NCBI GenBank assembly: GCA_025618425.1
Contig: CM046845.1
Span: 32,490,277 to 32,554,276 of the forward strand
Reading direction: 5' to 3'
Length of the DNA: 64,000 nt
Source of the DNA: Heliocidaris tuberculata
Taxonomy: Eukaryota; Echinodermata; Echinoidea; Camarodonta; Echinometridae
Shown: positions 24,342-37,500 of the stretch, piece after piece
Layout: each line of letters opens with the position of its first letter
Numbering within the stretch: position 1 is the first letter of the stretch
Made by a program: the position numbers and the translations under genes
Notes under the pieces: model-generated
What the model was told of the DNA's origin: nothing
The model's database searches: none
Seen by the model: only the letters and a program-made list of their open reading frames with translations

Positions 24342-24448
24342 TTTGAAATTTTTAATTACTCTTATCCAAACTTCTAAAATATGATTTTTCAAGCCCAAAC
24401 AGAAGAGGATCACGAACGCAACAGCATTGTTGTAATTCCAGTTTTTGA

Positions 24449-24472
24449 TTTCGCCGCTGCGTGTCAGCCAAT
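24449..24472 (-). promoter_or_regulatory. Candidate TPX2 promoter elements (E2F-like and CCAAT)
   Basis: A CCAAT pentamer (24468-24472, inverted with respect to TPX2) and TTTCGCCGC (24449-24457, E2F-like) lie 110-130 bp upstream of the TPX2 ATG. Mitotic genes are commonly driven by NF-Y/CCAAT and E2F-class sites, so the pairing is plausible. No TATA box was seen. Confidence 0.4.
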
Positions 24473-24474
24473 CA

Positions 24475-25236
24475 GAAGCTAGAACGCAGCTGAATTTGTA
24501 GCGCCAGCTGCGACGACGACGAACAATTGTTACTTTAATTTTTTTCTTTCTTTTTTAATGTCCCTGACGAATTTCCTGCAAAGTAAACTTAGCTTAACCG
24601 ACTATTCAGTTAGTTACATTAATTACATAAACTCATATTTGTCCACAGAGACTGTGGAGAGGGAGGGGCGTACCTTGTTAGTTTGTATTACCCATAGGTA
24701 CTACCCCGCCCCAACCTATACGGAACGAATTTTGGAGAGCATAGGCATGCAATGACAGGTTGTCAAGTTCATTATCAGGACTAGAAGTGGTGGTGGTGCC
24801 AGTGGTGGTGGTGATGGTGACGTGGTTGCATTTCTAACAGTTTCAGTTCATTTACTTATTCCACTGTTTTCCACGTCTTTAATTTGAGTAATCTGTTCAC
24901 AAAAATTGGCCTTCCGCTGCTGTTCCGCAAAGACCTGCAAGCTAGCCATGGCTATTTGAATTTTAAGTTTCCCCAGACTTTACAACAAATAAATAAATTT
25001 AGCCATCTTTTTGTTCCCTGCTGGGAAATTTTCAGGGAAATCGTCCCCCGATGGAAATTTTGAAGAAAAAAAAGATTGCCCATAAAAACGTCAAATAATG
25101 AGTTAATGCTGCGACGTAATGTGTAGGCCCTCGAGGGCAGGCCCTATAGAATGCAAAATTTCACTTTTCAAAAAAATATTCTCACTCAGTCATGTCCGCT
25201 ACTCTTCCCTGTATAATATTTTATCACTATAGGCCT

Positions 25237-25240
<4 letters not shown>
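24475..25240. other. Intergenic between TPX2 and NAPG, no gene seen
   Basis: A GGTGGT-rich patch near 24786-24822 and short frames without family. No supportable gene on the plus strand divergent from TPX2. Confidence 0.45.

Positions 25241-25241
<1 letters not shown>

Positions 25242-25303
<62 letters not shown>
25242..25303. repeat. Poly-A followed by (TA)n
   Basis: About 30 A then about 15 TA units, directly beside the large palindrome. Confidence 0.85.
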
Positions 25304-25310
<7 letters not shown>

Positions 25311-25876
25311 AAGAGAGAATATAATGGTACAGAATGAAGCAGGTCACTCGGTGTATTTGCAAGCTTTCGGCTCCTGGCCTTCTTCAAGTTTATTTGCTAA
25401 ATCAAACAGAATGAAACAAATAATAATAATAAGCAACTTAACAAAACTAAAGACCACAGAACAGAACTATCATAAATCTGGCAACATAAATCAACAGGAA
25501 TAATTATAAGTGAAATTGAAAAGATGTTACTCGCCAAAACAAAACTAAAGACAACAGAACAGAATTGTTATAAAGCTGGCAACATAAATCAACAGGAGTA
25601 AGTGAAATTGAAAAGATGTTATACTCGGCAGGAGTAAGTGAAATGGCGAGTAACATCTTTTCAATTTCACTTATAATTATTCCTGTTGATTTATGTTGCC
25701 AGATTTATGATAGTTCTGTTCTGTGGTCTTTAGTTTTGTTAAGTTGCTTATTATTATTATTTGTTTCATTCTGTTTGATTTAGCAAATAAACTTGAAGAA
25801 GGCCAGGAGCCGAAAGCTTGCAAATACACCGAGTGACCTGCTTCATTCTGTACCATTATATTCTCTCTTCACATAT
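25304..25876. mobile_element. Large palindromic element (573 bp, arms about 230 bp)
   Basis: The left arm (25304-25535) and right arm (about 25645-25876) are almost exact reverse complements. The spacer holds a partial repeat of the arm (CAGAACAGAATTGTTATAAAG, then CAACATAAATCAACAGGAGT). The outer arm contains GAAGGCCAGGAGCCGAAAGC, similar in layout to Penelope-like element ends. Arm identity implies recent formation or ongoing conversion. Confidence 0.8.
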
Positions 25877-26039
25877 CCAAATTTAACATGGTTCAACCGA
25901 TTGGTACACACATCCACACCTCTCTCGCTATATATATATATATTTATAAAACCATGCAGCCAGTATTCTAAGTCTAATCTTAACCCCAACTTTATTCCTA
26001 TAACCTATAACTATTAGCCTGCATGGAGCGAAGTTCATC

Positions 26040-26350
26040 GTAGTATGTCGGACAGTGGGTCAGTCTATAATACAGGGGGTGGGTGGGGGTGGGGCATGGG
26101 CACGTACCAGATGCGTCGCTAGAGGTGGATGCGGGGTGTCACCCCCCCCCCCTCCCCCACTACTCAAAACTGTTGTCGGCAAAAAAAAACTTGAGAGGAA
26201 AAAAGGGAGAGGGAAGAGGAAAGAGAAAAGGAAAAGGAGAATAGAGAAAGGAGAAGGAAAAAAGAAAAGAAAAAAGAAAAGATAAAGGGAAATGCAAATA
26301 AAACAGAAAGAAAAGACGGAAAGGAAATAGGAAGGAAAGAAAAAGAAGGA
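26040..26350. repeat. Low-complexity G/C and purine tracts
   Basis: G-rich then C-rich tracts followed by about 180 bp of GA/AAG-rich sequence. Open frames on both strands are low-complexity artefacts. Confidence 0.7.
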
Positions 26351-27310
26351 AAAGCTGGCCAATTTTTTTTTGCTCGCTCGCAAAAACACTGGCAAGTTAA
26401 TATTCTTGCAAAGGGCGTCCCCCTTCGGCAATAGGCTGCAGCCCCCCCCCCCCCCCCTGAGGATTTTCGAACGTTCCGATATCCGGGAAACCACCATTTC
26501 ATATTCGGACAGCGATGAGCCAGAATATCCACATATTTGGGAAGCGAGGTTCCCAGATAATTATGTAACTTCTGTAAAATCTGTACATTTTCTCTACAAA
26601 AAGTTTTTTAAAAATTGCTCGGTCGCTGAGCTCGTTCGCAAGAATTTAAAAATTGGAAAGTTGATATTCGGGCAAAGGCATCCCCCTTCGGCAATGTGCT
26701 GCAGCCCCCCTCCCCCGAGGATTTTTAAAGTTCGGATATTCGGGCAACCGCCACTTCATATTCGGGAAGCGAAGTTAAGTGTCAGAATATCCACATATTT
26801 GGGCAGCGAGGTTCCCAGATAATTATGTAACTCCCGTAACTTTCGTTCATTTTCTCTACAAAAAGTTTTTAAAATTTTTTGCTCGCTCGTTGAGCCTCGT
26901 TCGCAAAAATTTAGAAATGAGAAAGTTCATATTCGGTCAAAAGGCGCAAGCCCCCTCCTTGCAAAAATGGGCCTGTATGATCAAGATCTCTACATCTTTG
27001 ATTTTCTTTTATTATTATTTGTGGGGGGGGGGGAGATTATAGGGTGCAGCATTTTTTGTTCGGCAAATGTAACACCCCCCATTCAAAATGTTCTAGCGAC
27101 GCCCCTGATTTTGGGGTGGCGAGGTTCCCTGATAATTATGTAACTTCTGTATGTATAACTTCTGTACATTTTCACTACGAAAAGTGAAAAAGAATTAGAA
27201 ATTGACAAGATGATATACGGGCAAATGGCGTCCGCCCATCCCCTTGCGAAAATAGCCCGTATGGTCAAGATTTCTACATCTGCAATCAGTTTCGCTTATT
27301 TTCATATGTA
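26350..27310. repeat. Degenerate tandem array, about 265-275 bp period, about four copies
   Basis: ATATTCGGGCAAAGGC-type segments recur at about 26397, 26661, 26934 and 27209, and GATAATTATGTAACT at about 26557, 26818 and 27131. Each unit also carries poly-C or C-rich tracts and TTTTCTCTACAAAAAGTTTT. Non-coding. Confidence 0.75.
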
Positions 27311-28330
27311 AGGGGGGGGGGGGAGATTAGAATGCTAGAATGCCGCATTTTTGTCAGCAAATTTGTGTGTCACACCTTAAAAATTTGGCGGTAAATTTGG
27401 GTGTCACCCCCCCCCCTTCAAAATGTTTAAGCGATGCCCCTGCCATGGCACGTGCCCATGCAGGGCAGCACCGTGAAGGAGGCGCAAAAACGCAAAAGAG
27501 AGAAAGAAATTATATAAGAAGAGGAGAAAATGAAGAAAATCATGATCATCAAGAATTAGGCGCCCACATTACAGGTATATGCCAACCGCGTATATTAGCC
27601 ATGGTTAAATTTTAGGGTAGAGGTTGTGAGCACGCAAAGCATGCTTCTCAGGGGGGGGGGGGTGCAGGGGGAGTCCCCCCCCCCCCCTCCAGCGCAAAGC
27701 GCGAAAGCTCTGGCGATTGAGCAAATTATAAGAGAAAGATAACTGCTCGTAGCACCTTTTTTTAGGCGGAAAGTTAGTTCGGCGCCCTGACTGCTTTTCA
27801 ATTATTTGGACGCAATACTGCACTGTAACAGGGGTGATTGCAGGGCTGGGAGAGTTCCCCCTTCCTGCGCGAAGCGCGAAAACTTTGACATTTCAGCAAA
27901 TTTTGAGAGAAAGATAACGGCTCATACCATATCGCCTTTTTATGCTTATTTCTTTCACTCTCCCCCCCCCCCCGCTTTTTCGCTCTCGCCTTTTTTTTTT
28001 TTTTTTTAGTTGGCGTTTTTTTTTACGCGCCTAAATGCATTAGTTGAGGGTTTAAAATGCGACTGATGTCGGAGCACCATTTCCATCGTCAGAACTTTGT
28101 GTCGATTTGATGCAACTCAAGTTTGAACCTCATTCACTCAGCTGTCTCAGCATTCATAATTATACTAGTTTCCCGGGAATCTCGCTCACATGACAATTAA
28201 AAAATGTTATTAAATACCGGCCGGGGGGGGGGGGCATGTCATGTGCATTTAATTTAAACAGTACTAGTGCCACAGGTGGGGGTGGGGGTATAGGTATGAC
28301 CAATGCAGTGCATGCCTCCCAATGGATCCG
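27311..28330. other. Intergenic, poly-G/poly-C tracts
   Basis: Homopolymer G or C runs near 27312, 27405, 27651, 27676, 27962 and 28206, with GCGCGAAGCGCGAAA-type repeats near 27690 and 27870. No gene. Confidence 0.5.
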
Positions 28331-28451
28331 CAGCCCCCCCCCTACTTTTTTGAGTAGACACGTGTCATAAAACCTTGGAAAAAATTCGAAACTGTCATTA
28401 ATGAGTGAAATCAAATTAGCCCCCACTTTCAAAATTGCTCCGCGGCCCCTG
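28331..28451 (+). repeat. Poly-C-bracketed dispersed repeat, copy A
   Basis: GCAG-poly-C then ACTTTTTTGAGTAGACACG, a middle with ATGAGTGAAATCAAATTAGC, then a C-rich tract, ACTTTCAAAA and GCGGCCCCTG. The same order is seen at 43504-43653 (reversed) and 51891-52022. Confidence 0.7.
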
Positions 28452-28800
28452 TGATATGCAAATTCAAATTCAAATCAAAAAAATTATCAGTGATATAAAA
28501 TCCTGACATAATAGGATTATCATCAAAACCTTGAAACAAAACGAAACAAAACAAAACTCAGCAGAGGCATGTTGAATATATAGGGACAGAATATAACAAA
28601 GTAAAGGTACATTATATCAAAACAAAGTTGTACGTAATTATTAGATTATACTTGACTGAAAAAGATCGAATGAAACAAAACAAAACATGATAGCAGCATA
28701 TTGAATAGAAAAAACAACCTTGACAACACGTATAGGAAACAAAAGAAAGCACAAAAAATAACGGAGTATAAACTGTATGATGAATAGAAGTGCACTGGCG
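28452..28800. other. Intergenic, no gene seen
   Basis: Two similar AACAAAAC-rich segments with TGTTGAATA or TATTGAATA (about 28533-28580 and 28676-28710); otherwise nothing. Confidence 0.4.
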
Positions 28801-29130
28801 TCTGATGAGGCTACGGCACCTGATGATTTTAGACTCACGGAGATCTCCCATCTCCGATGATCAGTCAGAGAATATTTTGTCCCCCAAACAATTATGTTTC
28901 CTTTTTATTCATCATCATTTATTGAAAAGTTCAACCCGTTCATCTATATATTGACCCGCCACTGGCTTCTCTCATTCTAAGCCAAAGTCTTCTGATACGG
29001 CACCTGCAAGATCCCAGACTCACGAATATTTCGTTTGACATTTAGTCGGAATGTATTTATACCCCCCCCCCCCCCCCACCCATCTTTCCCCCAACATGAT
29101 ATTTGTGTTTCCTTTTTATTCACAGTCATC
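28801..29130. repeat. Imperfect direct duplication upstream of NAPG
   Basis: TACGGCACCTG, AGACTCACG and a segment ending TGTTTCCTTTTTATTCA occur in the same order at about 28811-28920 and 28995-29122. A poly-C tract of about 17 (29062-29078) sits in the second copy. Confidence 0.55.
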
Positions 29131-29498
29131 CAGACAGCTTCCCCTCAATCCACTTCTTTATTCTTTTTTCTCATTATCTCCCGTTATCTACACCTATATT
29201 CGAGGGAGCTCCGAGAAGGATGACTCCTGGGATGACTCGTGTTTATTTAGTATGATGAGCTGGAAGATATTACGTTGTAACGTCGACATCGATCTGATCT
29301 TTCAGCTCCAGTCCTACACGCCCACGTCATCAGCCACGCATGATTAATCAAGGAATATGCATTGCTCACAAAACAAGCACCATGATCATGCTCAGTGATA
29401 GAGATCGATGGTGCCTGCATATAAATTCCTAAATATTAATACCATCTTTCCCCCTAATCGGTCTTGACCTTAGACTAACAAAAACAATCATTACAATC

Positions 29499-29557
29499 AT
29501 GGCGGATGCTAGGAGGATCTCCGAGGCGAAAGAACATATTGCGGCAGCCGAAAAGAG
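29499..29557 (+). CDS. NAPG: NAPG exon 1 (aa 1-19)
   Basis: ATG with favourable context (ATCATGG). Encodes M-A-D-A-R-R-I-S-E-A-K-E-H-I-A-A-A-E-K, like human MAAQKINEGLEHLAKAEK. Donor GTGATT, phase 2. Confidence 0.93.
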
Positions 29558-31501
29558 GTGATTGCTTGACAACTTGATCTTGTTTCATCATTATTGTACA
29601 CAATATTGACAATTTGTTTTATTCAGGTTTATGTTATTTTATGTAATGAATGGTTTTTGTAAAAATTCCTGTAGATTTTGACGGGAACATTAATTATGGC
29701 AGAGCCGCTGTCACTCCTTGCCTTCGAGCAATTTCATTTATTAGTGCAAGATTATTGAGAGCGCATTGCATTGGAGACTTGCGTGCAGCAGTGCTACCGC
29801 CTCGGCTCCCTGCCCCCTGACTCGAAAGAGTAGTATACGCCTACCTGCGGCCAAAGCTCAGCGAATATTAATATTGAGCCGAGCTAGTTTGCCAGAGTGC
29901 GGTCGTAAATAATGTATCCACCCGGGGCTGTCCCGGCCTGAGGAATGAAAACTGCTTGCTGCTCAATTTATTTTGATAACATGTCTCACACACAGTAGTG
30001 AATAGTAATAACACAGCAAATTTTTTTCAGGAGAACTCTAAAGTGTAATATTATTTCTTCATATTTGGTAATTCTAGATCTACATGTATAGATATTAAAT
30101 GTGATGTTTGTTTAATTTGTTTCTTGAATGAGTAGATTCTAACTAAGAGCTAATATCAGAAAATAAGATTAACTGTAGTGTAATGTTAGTCTGTAGAGAT
30201 TCAGGAATACATCCATGTAGACTAATCAACATGAGTAGCAACATTTTTTATTTAAATTCTGGCTTGTCTATTTCAGAGATATAAAAAGAAAATTGATAAT
30301 TGTGATTTTCTAGATTAATAAAATGTAGGTTTAAATTAGAGTCTCGAAATTTATAGTCCATGACACATTTTTCAAACACGTTATTGTGGATATGCTCAGT
30401 TGATACGAGATATTGAAATTGCTTCATATGAGAGATCACATGACTTCTACTTTGCGCAGAGCAAATGTACAATAGATCTAGATCTATGTCTTTATGGGGG
30501 GGGGGATTCGAATTTGGAACTGCAAGAAGCTATCTTAGCCCTGTTTAGACTAGAACAAATAAATGAATAGACTATGAATAAATATATATTCAATGAATAT
30601 TGATGTATTTGATTCTAGTTTGAAGACATCTTTCTTCAAATGGAAACCAGATTTTGGCAGTGCAGCCCATGAGTATGAACAAGCCGGTAAGTAAAATATG
30701 TTCTTCTGTGTTTGTTTGTATATTTCTTTTGTTTTGTTCTGGTTGCAATTTTTTTGGTGGTATATAAATGCAAAAATAAGTAGACTACTTCTTGATCATA
30801 CATTTTACCATTGTACCATAGTATAGTCAAGGATTGTAATTCCGAACAGATTGTATTACCGAACGTGTACTGTTAAGCGCCAAAAATGGGTTTTCATACG
30901 CGTGGGATTACGCGTATGAAAACCACACTATTGAAACAAAGGTTGTCTTTTTCCTATAGGTTTCACACGTTCGGAAATACAGTACCTTTTTCAAGAGACC
31001 AAAACGCTGCGTCATTGGGAAGGGGTTCACTCGGAAGGGAATATCGTATTAAATCTACATTGTCTTTTTAAAATTCCTTCAATTTCTTTTTCTGTAGGAC
31101 TTTGAGCATTCATTATGTAAGTTTGACAGATATTCGTTTGATATTTTATTTGCTATCGTTGATTTTCTGAAAAGTGTTCGGACACTGGATCAACCACCAT
31201 ATATTATGTTACTTTGCTCCCATATTTTCTGTACATAACACTACATATTATTTGAATGCTCTGTAAAATATGTAAAAATGACTGAAACATGCACATGACA
31301 GTACATGTTTCCTGTACTATGAATGATTCCATTCATGCCAGGATTACAGAATAGAATGATCAATGACAGGGTTATCATGAGAGGTACAATAAAAACAAGG
31401 GCAACAACAAAAAAGTCTAATAATTTTTCTTGCTATATACATGTGTGTATTAGAAATTTACAACAAGAATTTTGATTGAACTTTTAAGAGTTGATTTTTT
31501 T

Positions 31502-31539
<38 letters not shown>

Positions 31540-34500
31540 CAGCTGTGTGTTTCAAGAATGCTAAGCAACCCCTGGAAGCTAAGAGGGCTTATATCAATGC
31601 TGCAGGTGCACACAGAAATAATGATGCGTATCCTTTTCACTTCTACTGCACATGTATGGCTGAGGTGTGTGCATGGTCAGAAGATGCACCAGTTATAGGG
31701 TATTTGAGTATGTATTTGAACTTAGAATAGAATTTATTGAACAGAGTACTGAGGTTGAAAGAAAAATGTCCCCATGCAATTTTTTGAAACTAAATTTAAA
31801 GCACAAGTTTTTTTAGTTTTTTTTTTTTTAGCATGTAGTGTTTGTTATTAAGCATTATGTTAGTAAGCATTCATTTTTTACATATATATTTGCATATATA
31901 TATTTGTAATAAGTAAATATGAATTACAATGACAATTTTTATTTTTCCCAAAGTCTAAGCCTACTTTTCCTGAATGTAGACCCATTATACAGTTTGTTTC
32001 ATGCAGCAAAGCAGTATGAACAAGCAGGCTTCATCATGAGGGTAAGTATGTGTCATTTCATTTGACAGAACTTTTTCTTCATGTAATGATTTTATGCAAG
32101 TCAGATATCTTTTAATTTAGTAATTCATAAGGTAATTTTACTCTTGGTATAGGTATATGTAATGACTGATTTACTATTATTATTATTATTTCAAATTTGA
32201 ATGGGAATTATATTGATTATGAGTGTGCTTAATGTGGTAAATTTCCCCGATTTGGGCAGTATTTGTTTATAACAGAATATTTTATGCATTTTGCATATGA
32301 TAATCATGATCTTGATATGAGATTGAGGACTTTGTAAGAAGGAATTATATGTACCTACATAACAATGCAAATCAATGCTTCTGAAATAACTCTCACCCTT
32401 TGATTTTGTAATGAAGGATCTGAAAGACTGGGGTGAAGTTATGGGTTTATTTGAGAAAGCAGCAAGTCTATACACAGAGCATGGAACTCCAGACACAGCT
32501 GCCATCTGCCTTGAAAAGGGTGCCAAGTAAGATATTATCCAGATATATGTTGCAATATGGTATAGTGGTTTGTACACTTGCCATCATAAAAAAAGGACTC
32601 TAAAAAAATCTTTATTTATCATCCAGAAGTGTTGTGATGTGATGTAACTTTGAACCAAGAGGACCAAGGTCCAAATATGAGTCGCAACTGCTATCTCACA
32701 AAAAGACACTTGTATTAGACGTTCCCATTATTGTGATGTGATATGGTATAGGGGTTTGTATTCTGGACTGCCAAACAGGAGGCCCTAGGTTCAGTTCCAT
32801 AGCAATTCTGTCCAATTTTTCAATTGATCACGTATGTGTTGAAAATATTACTAAAATGTTGTAAGAGTTATTCATTGACTGTTAGTATCTGACAAAAGCT
32901 GGGGAATTTGCATTCAAAAAGTTCCGTATACACATGATAAAGGTAAAGAGATTACGATTAACAAGAAGCAGCAACAACAACAACAACAACAAAACTCTTT
33001 GTAGTATGATACAGAATAAAATAGCTTGTGTAGTAGTTGATGTTTTTACCTTCTTTATTTTGATAACTTTATTTTTCAAATCTCTTGTGCAGAATGATGG
33101 AAACAGTTAACCCAAGGATGTGTTTGGAACTATATCAAAAGGCTTGTGATGTTGTTGAGGTAAATATTGCATAGTCTCTTATGTCATGTTGTTACTTAGT
33201 AATGGAAATAATGTAAAAAGCAGATGTGAAGTAGAATTTCTACTTTGAAGTGGAAATTGTATAACTTATAAACACAAAATTGCACCAAAATATTACAATT
33301 TTTACAAGGCATACAAAGTATTGTATTTATTTGTCTCTAGTTGGGATTTCAATATTATTTATTTTGACTTTGAAATATTGAGATGCGGCAGAAAAAAGAG
33401 GCATTTACACCATTTCTATTATCTTACCAACATTGTGTTGTGTTGTCTTTCCTGCTCAGCTGGAGGATAGACCACGTCAGATCGTAGATTTCTTGGGAAA
33501 ATCAGCCCGCATTCTTGTTAGGATTCAAGACTATGATGAAGCAGCAAAGGTGCTCTCAAAAGAAAGAGATCTCAGACATGATCTGGGTGACATTGATGCT
33601 ACAAACAGGGTGAGTAATCTAATTATCATTACCAGTGTTCATTCAATTAATATTCTTGAGTTATCAGCCACATTATGGCTGATAATGTATCAGATACATT
33701 TAAAGGTTGACATCCAAATTGCCAGATTTTGCTAAATTTGTGAAAATAAAATCTTTACTAAAGTGATAGCTCAAGTACAATTTTGTAATGAAATCTCAAA
33801 ATAAATTTTAACAAAGCTCTGTATACATTCAATTGTTACCTGTAGATACAGTGTATTAATCCAGTTTTATTTAATTTATGCATTACAGTTTTATTTAAAA
33901 TACAGGGTAGGACCGGTAGGTGCATTCAGTTGTAAGAAAACTTCTTTACAAGCGCTCCCAATGTGCATCAATATTTTGATATGTATGCTTTCTAATAATA
34001 CTTATTGACTCTAACAGACATAGGCTTACCATATTTTTTAAAAATGTTACTTGTTAAATGTACTAATCACAGGAAAATATTTTGCTCTGTATGTTAGAGG
34101 TTCCATGTCGCTAAACTATATTCAAAGTATGCGTAACAGATATTAGTTCTATAAAGAGATATTGCAAGATTAAATCCACTCTCAATAAATGTAAAAGCAA
34201 CTTGTGATTAGACTAGTCGACACACCTGTACGTGCTCGCCAGGAATAGAGTCCCGCATGAAACTCAGCTCGGAGTTCGGTTTATATTCTTCATACTCCTT
34301 AACTGTTAACCCATAGAATTATATGTTAATTTATTTAAGGTTCATTTTATACGTTCTAGCCTTACACAAATTATATTTTAAGGTGACTGATAAAGATATG
34401 AACAGGAATATTGTAGTATGTCTGCAATTTTTTTCCTTCCCGGGAAGGTATCCGTATATTGATCTTTGCTGTAGTTGTAGATAGAAACATAAAATACTAA

Positions 34501-37500
34501 ACCTTTAATTTTGTTACAGACTGTGTCAGCGCTAGTTCTGGTTCATCTAAAGAGAGGAGATTATGTAGCAGCTGATAAAATGTGTGGCAGGGCAATGGGG
34601 TAGGTATGAATGTTATTTGTACAGGGAATGACACTATAGTAGGAAGGGCAAACAAAAACTTCATCAGTGTATTTATGAACCTTTTTGCAGCTCCAAAAAA
34701 TTATATGAATACATTTATCTGAACATAAATAGTTATTCAGGTGATTAGTTTTAGCAGTGTGTGCAGAACTACTGCCCAGGGCTACATTCATGATATTATA
34801 AAAATAACTCTGAGTCTAACTCTGCTTTAGATCATTTTATATGTGTTGTAGCTAGAGCATTTTGAGTGGTGGTTGCAACTTCATGGACTTTGACCTGCGT
34901 GTGGAGTGAGCGCAGCGAATGGAGCTTCACGACTATCGACCAGGGGTCCAGGGGCAATACCGCAGCGGGGGTTCAGGGGGCAGCGCCCCCTAAGCTTTTG
35001 CCTTATACAACATTTGAGGCCCAAAATCCCAATTTCTAGATACCCAAATGACTGAAATGAGTCACACATAAATGGCTGTAACTGAAACAAATTCATACTG
35101 CATTAGTAAGTAGAAATAATTTATAACAGTATGAAATAGATAATGAATTAAATGCAATAAAAAAAGCACAAAAAACAAAGAGCTGTGTTGTTTCATTCAT
35201 TCAGCTGTACTACTTAGTACTTACTTACCTAAGTCAGCTTCACTTTCACTTTATAACGCTTTTCCTTTGGACTAGACCACACCAAGTAATATTGATAGTG
35301 GTCATATTGACCACTATGCAGGACGGATGCAAAAATACTACTCATTTTCTATCGCATATACTAAAGGTATAGGGGGGTAAAGATATTTAAAATACTTCCT
35401 TTCAAATTCAGCTCTTAAATCATCTCACTCCTACCTTAAATGACCGTTAGGAAGAACTTCTGACATTTCCCGTAAAATCCAAAGTCAAAATCATGTCCAA
35501 AACCGAAGAAATCAACCCCCCCGAATTTTTTCACGATCGCATGTTGTTTTCATTTCGCCGATGTTTTAGACTAAAATCGGCCAATAAAATTTTGTTCAAA
35601 AAGAAACTCGGTATCGCGTGCGCACATCGATCTCTACGATCGCGCAGGCAGAAAATCGGGACTTTTACGTGTGCGCGATAGGGGCCGAATTTTTACGACC
35701 GATCTTTTGGGGGGAGATATCTAGTCTGCGCTCGCGGCGATCAGGAAATGTACACAATGACCTCCGATACCCCGTTTCGCTAGTATTGACAATAAATTAC
35801 GGATTTCATTTTTGAAATGATCTTTTCCAACATCGGTGAGTTGAATTTATTGTATTTCATGGATATGTTGGTGTCGGTTCTTGTGAATTAAATGCCGATT
35901 GTGAGTGAATGTTAGTGACTTTTGTGCAGTGGTGTTTGAAAGTGCTGAGGTGTATGACTGCCTAGATACACACGAAGTATGGTAAGGACGCTATGAGTGA
36001 ACGAACTTGACTGCCTTTGCGAATGGAAAATCATCGATCGCGAACCAGCAATTGCCCCGCGAGATATGTCCGCGGGCCTTGGTATAGCGGACACGGTACC
36101 CGTCAGAGATGCGACCGGAGGCGTATATATACGTAGCTAGCTAGCTATATGCGCTATCGTACGTTCGGATTGCAATCAATTTATTTTATCTTGATTTTAG
36201 TTTCAGATTAAACGAGTGTACTATACTTACAAGTCAAGTCATGAAATTATATTCATGGATTGGTCAATATCTAAGCACAACAAGGTAATTTCTGCGCATT
36301 ATATGTGTGTTTTGGGGCAATTAATACACATCAAATTTGGGAAAATAGTGGTGGGCGGGAGACTGATTTTCAGCCAGAGTGCCGGGCGGAAAATGTGAGT
36401 GGTGGGCGGGCCCGCCCACCGCCGCCCACCGTAGCTACATCCCTGTACTATAATGCTACTAACTATTCTGATGTTTATTTCACCAGAAGCGGCCAAACTT
36501 GTTTAGCCATTCCTATGCATTTGCAAAGCGAATTGGCAACAATGATATTTTTCTTTTAGTGCTACATGGTTCTAATAAGGTGTAATATCTTTGAAAACAA
36601 TATACATGGTTAGTAATTTTGTTGAAAGGTTGAAAAAATTGCCACTTTTAAAGTTTTTATTTTAAAAAATGATATTGAATCTCTCAATGAGTTGCCAATT
36701 TAAGGATTTTAAACCTTATTCCCATTTTTGAAATTCCTGGCATCAAATGCAGTATGGTCATGCAACAAAATGGACAAAGTATGTGCAAATTTTTGCTCTT
36801 TCTACTCATGCATCTGGTATATCTTTTAGAGTTCTGAATCAAAAGTTATTGAGACCACAAAATGTGTCCAATTGCCTCGAAACTTTGAAAGGATTCAAGT
36901 GTATTTTGTCTGCAAGGTACCAACACCCATGCTTGAGAAAATGAGGGGAATTTCAGTGAAGTTCAAATTTAAATTATGTTTATAACTGTATTATCTTGTC
37001 TAGATTTGAAGGATATGCCGAGAGTGATGTAGCATCAGCATTGGCCTGTCTCTTAGATGCTTATGATAAACAGGATGAAGATACATTTCACCAAATCTTA
37101 AGCCTTCCACTCTTCAAATACATGGATAATGATGTGAGTAATATTATTTGTGAGATTAGATGCAGGATTTCAAAATATATATGTTTGGAAAGCCGAGAAC
37201 AAGAATTGATTATAAATATGATTCTAAAATCACTTGCATGAATGAAGTATTATTCTCAACATATTTTATTTGTAACAAATGATTTTCACCAAGGAATTAC
37301 CATAGACAACCTCCTTAATTTTTATCTTGGTCAATATTCTTCTTGTCTCATAATATTAGGCCACTTATTGAGCATAAGTCTGATTTCTAAATACAATATT
37401 TCTGCTGTTTTTATCTTGCATTATGATGCAGTATGTCAAATTGGCAAGGAGTTTACGAGTACCGGGAGGTAGTAGACCTAAACAGAAAGCAGCGCCGCCC

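Noticed and set aside
26055..26532. Frames rich in Lys/Arg or Phe/Ser
   Set aside because: Low-complexity purine/pyrimidine tract on both strands.
32737..32815. tRNA gene in NAPG intron 5
   Set aside because: A and B box resemblance only; no cloverleaf with a credible anticodon arm could be drawn.
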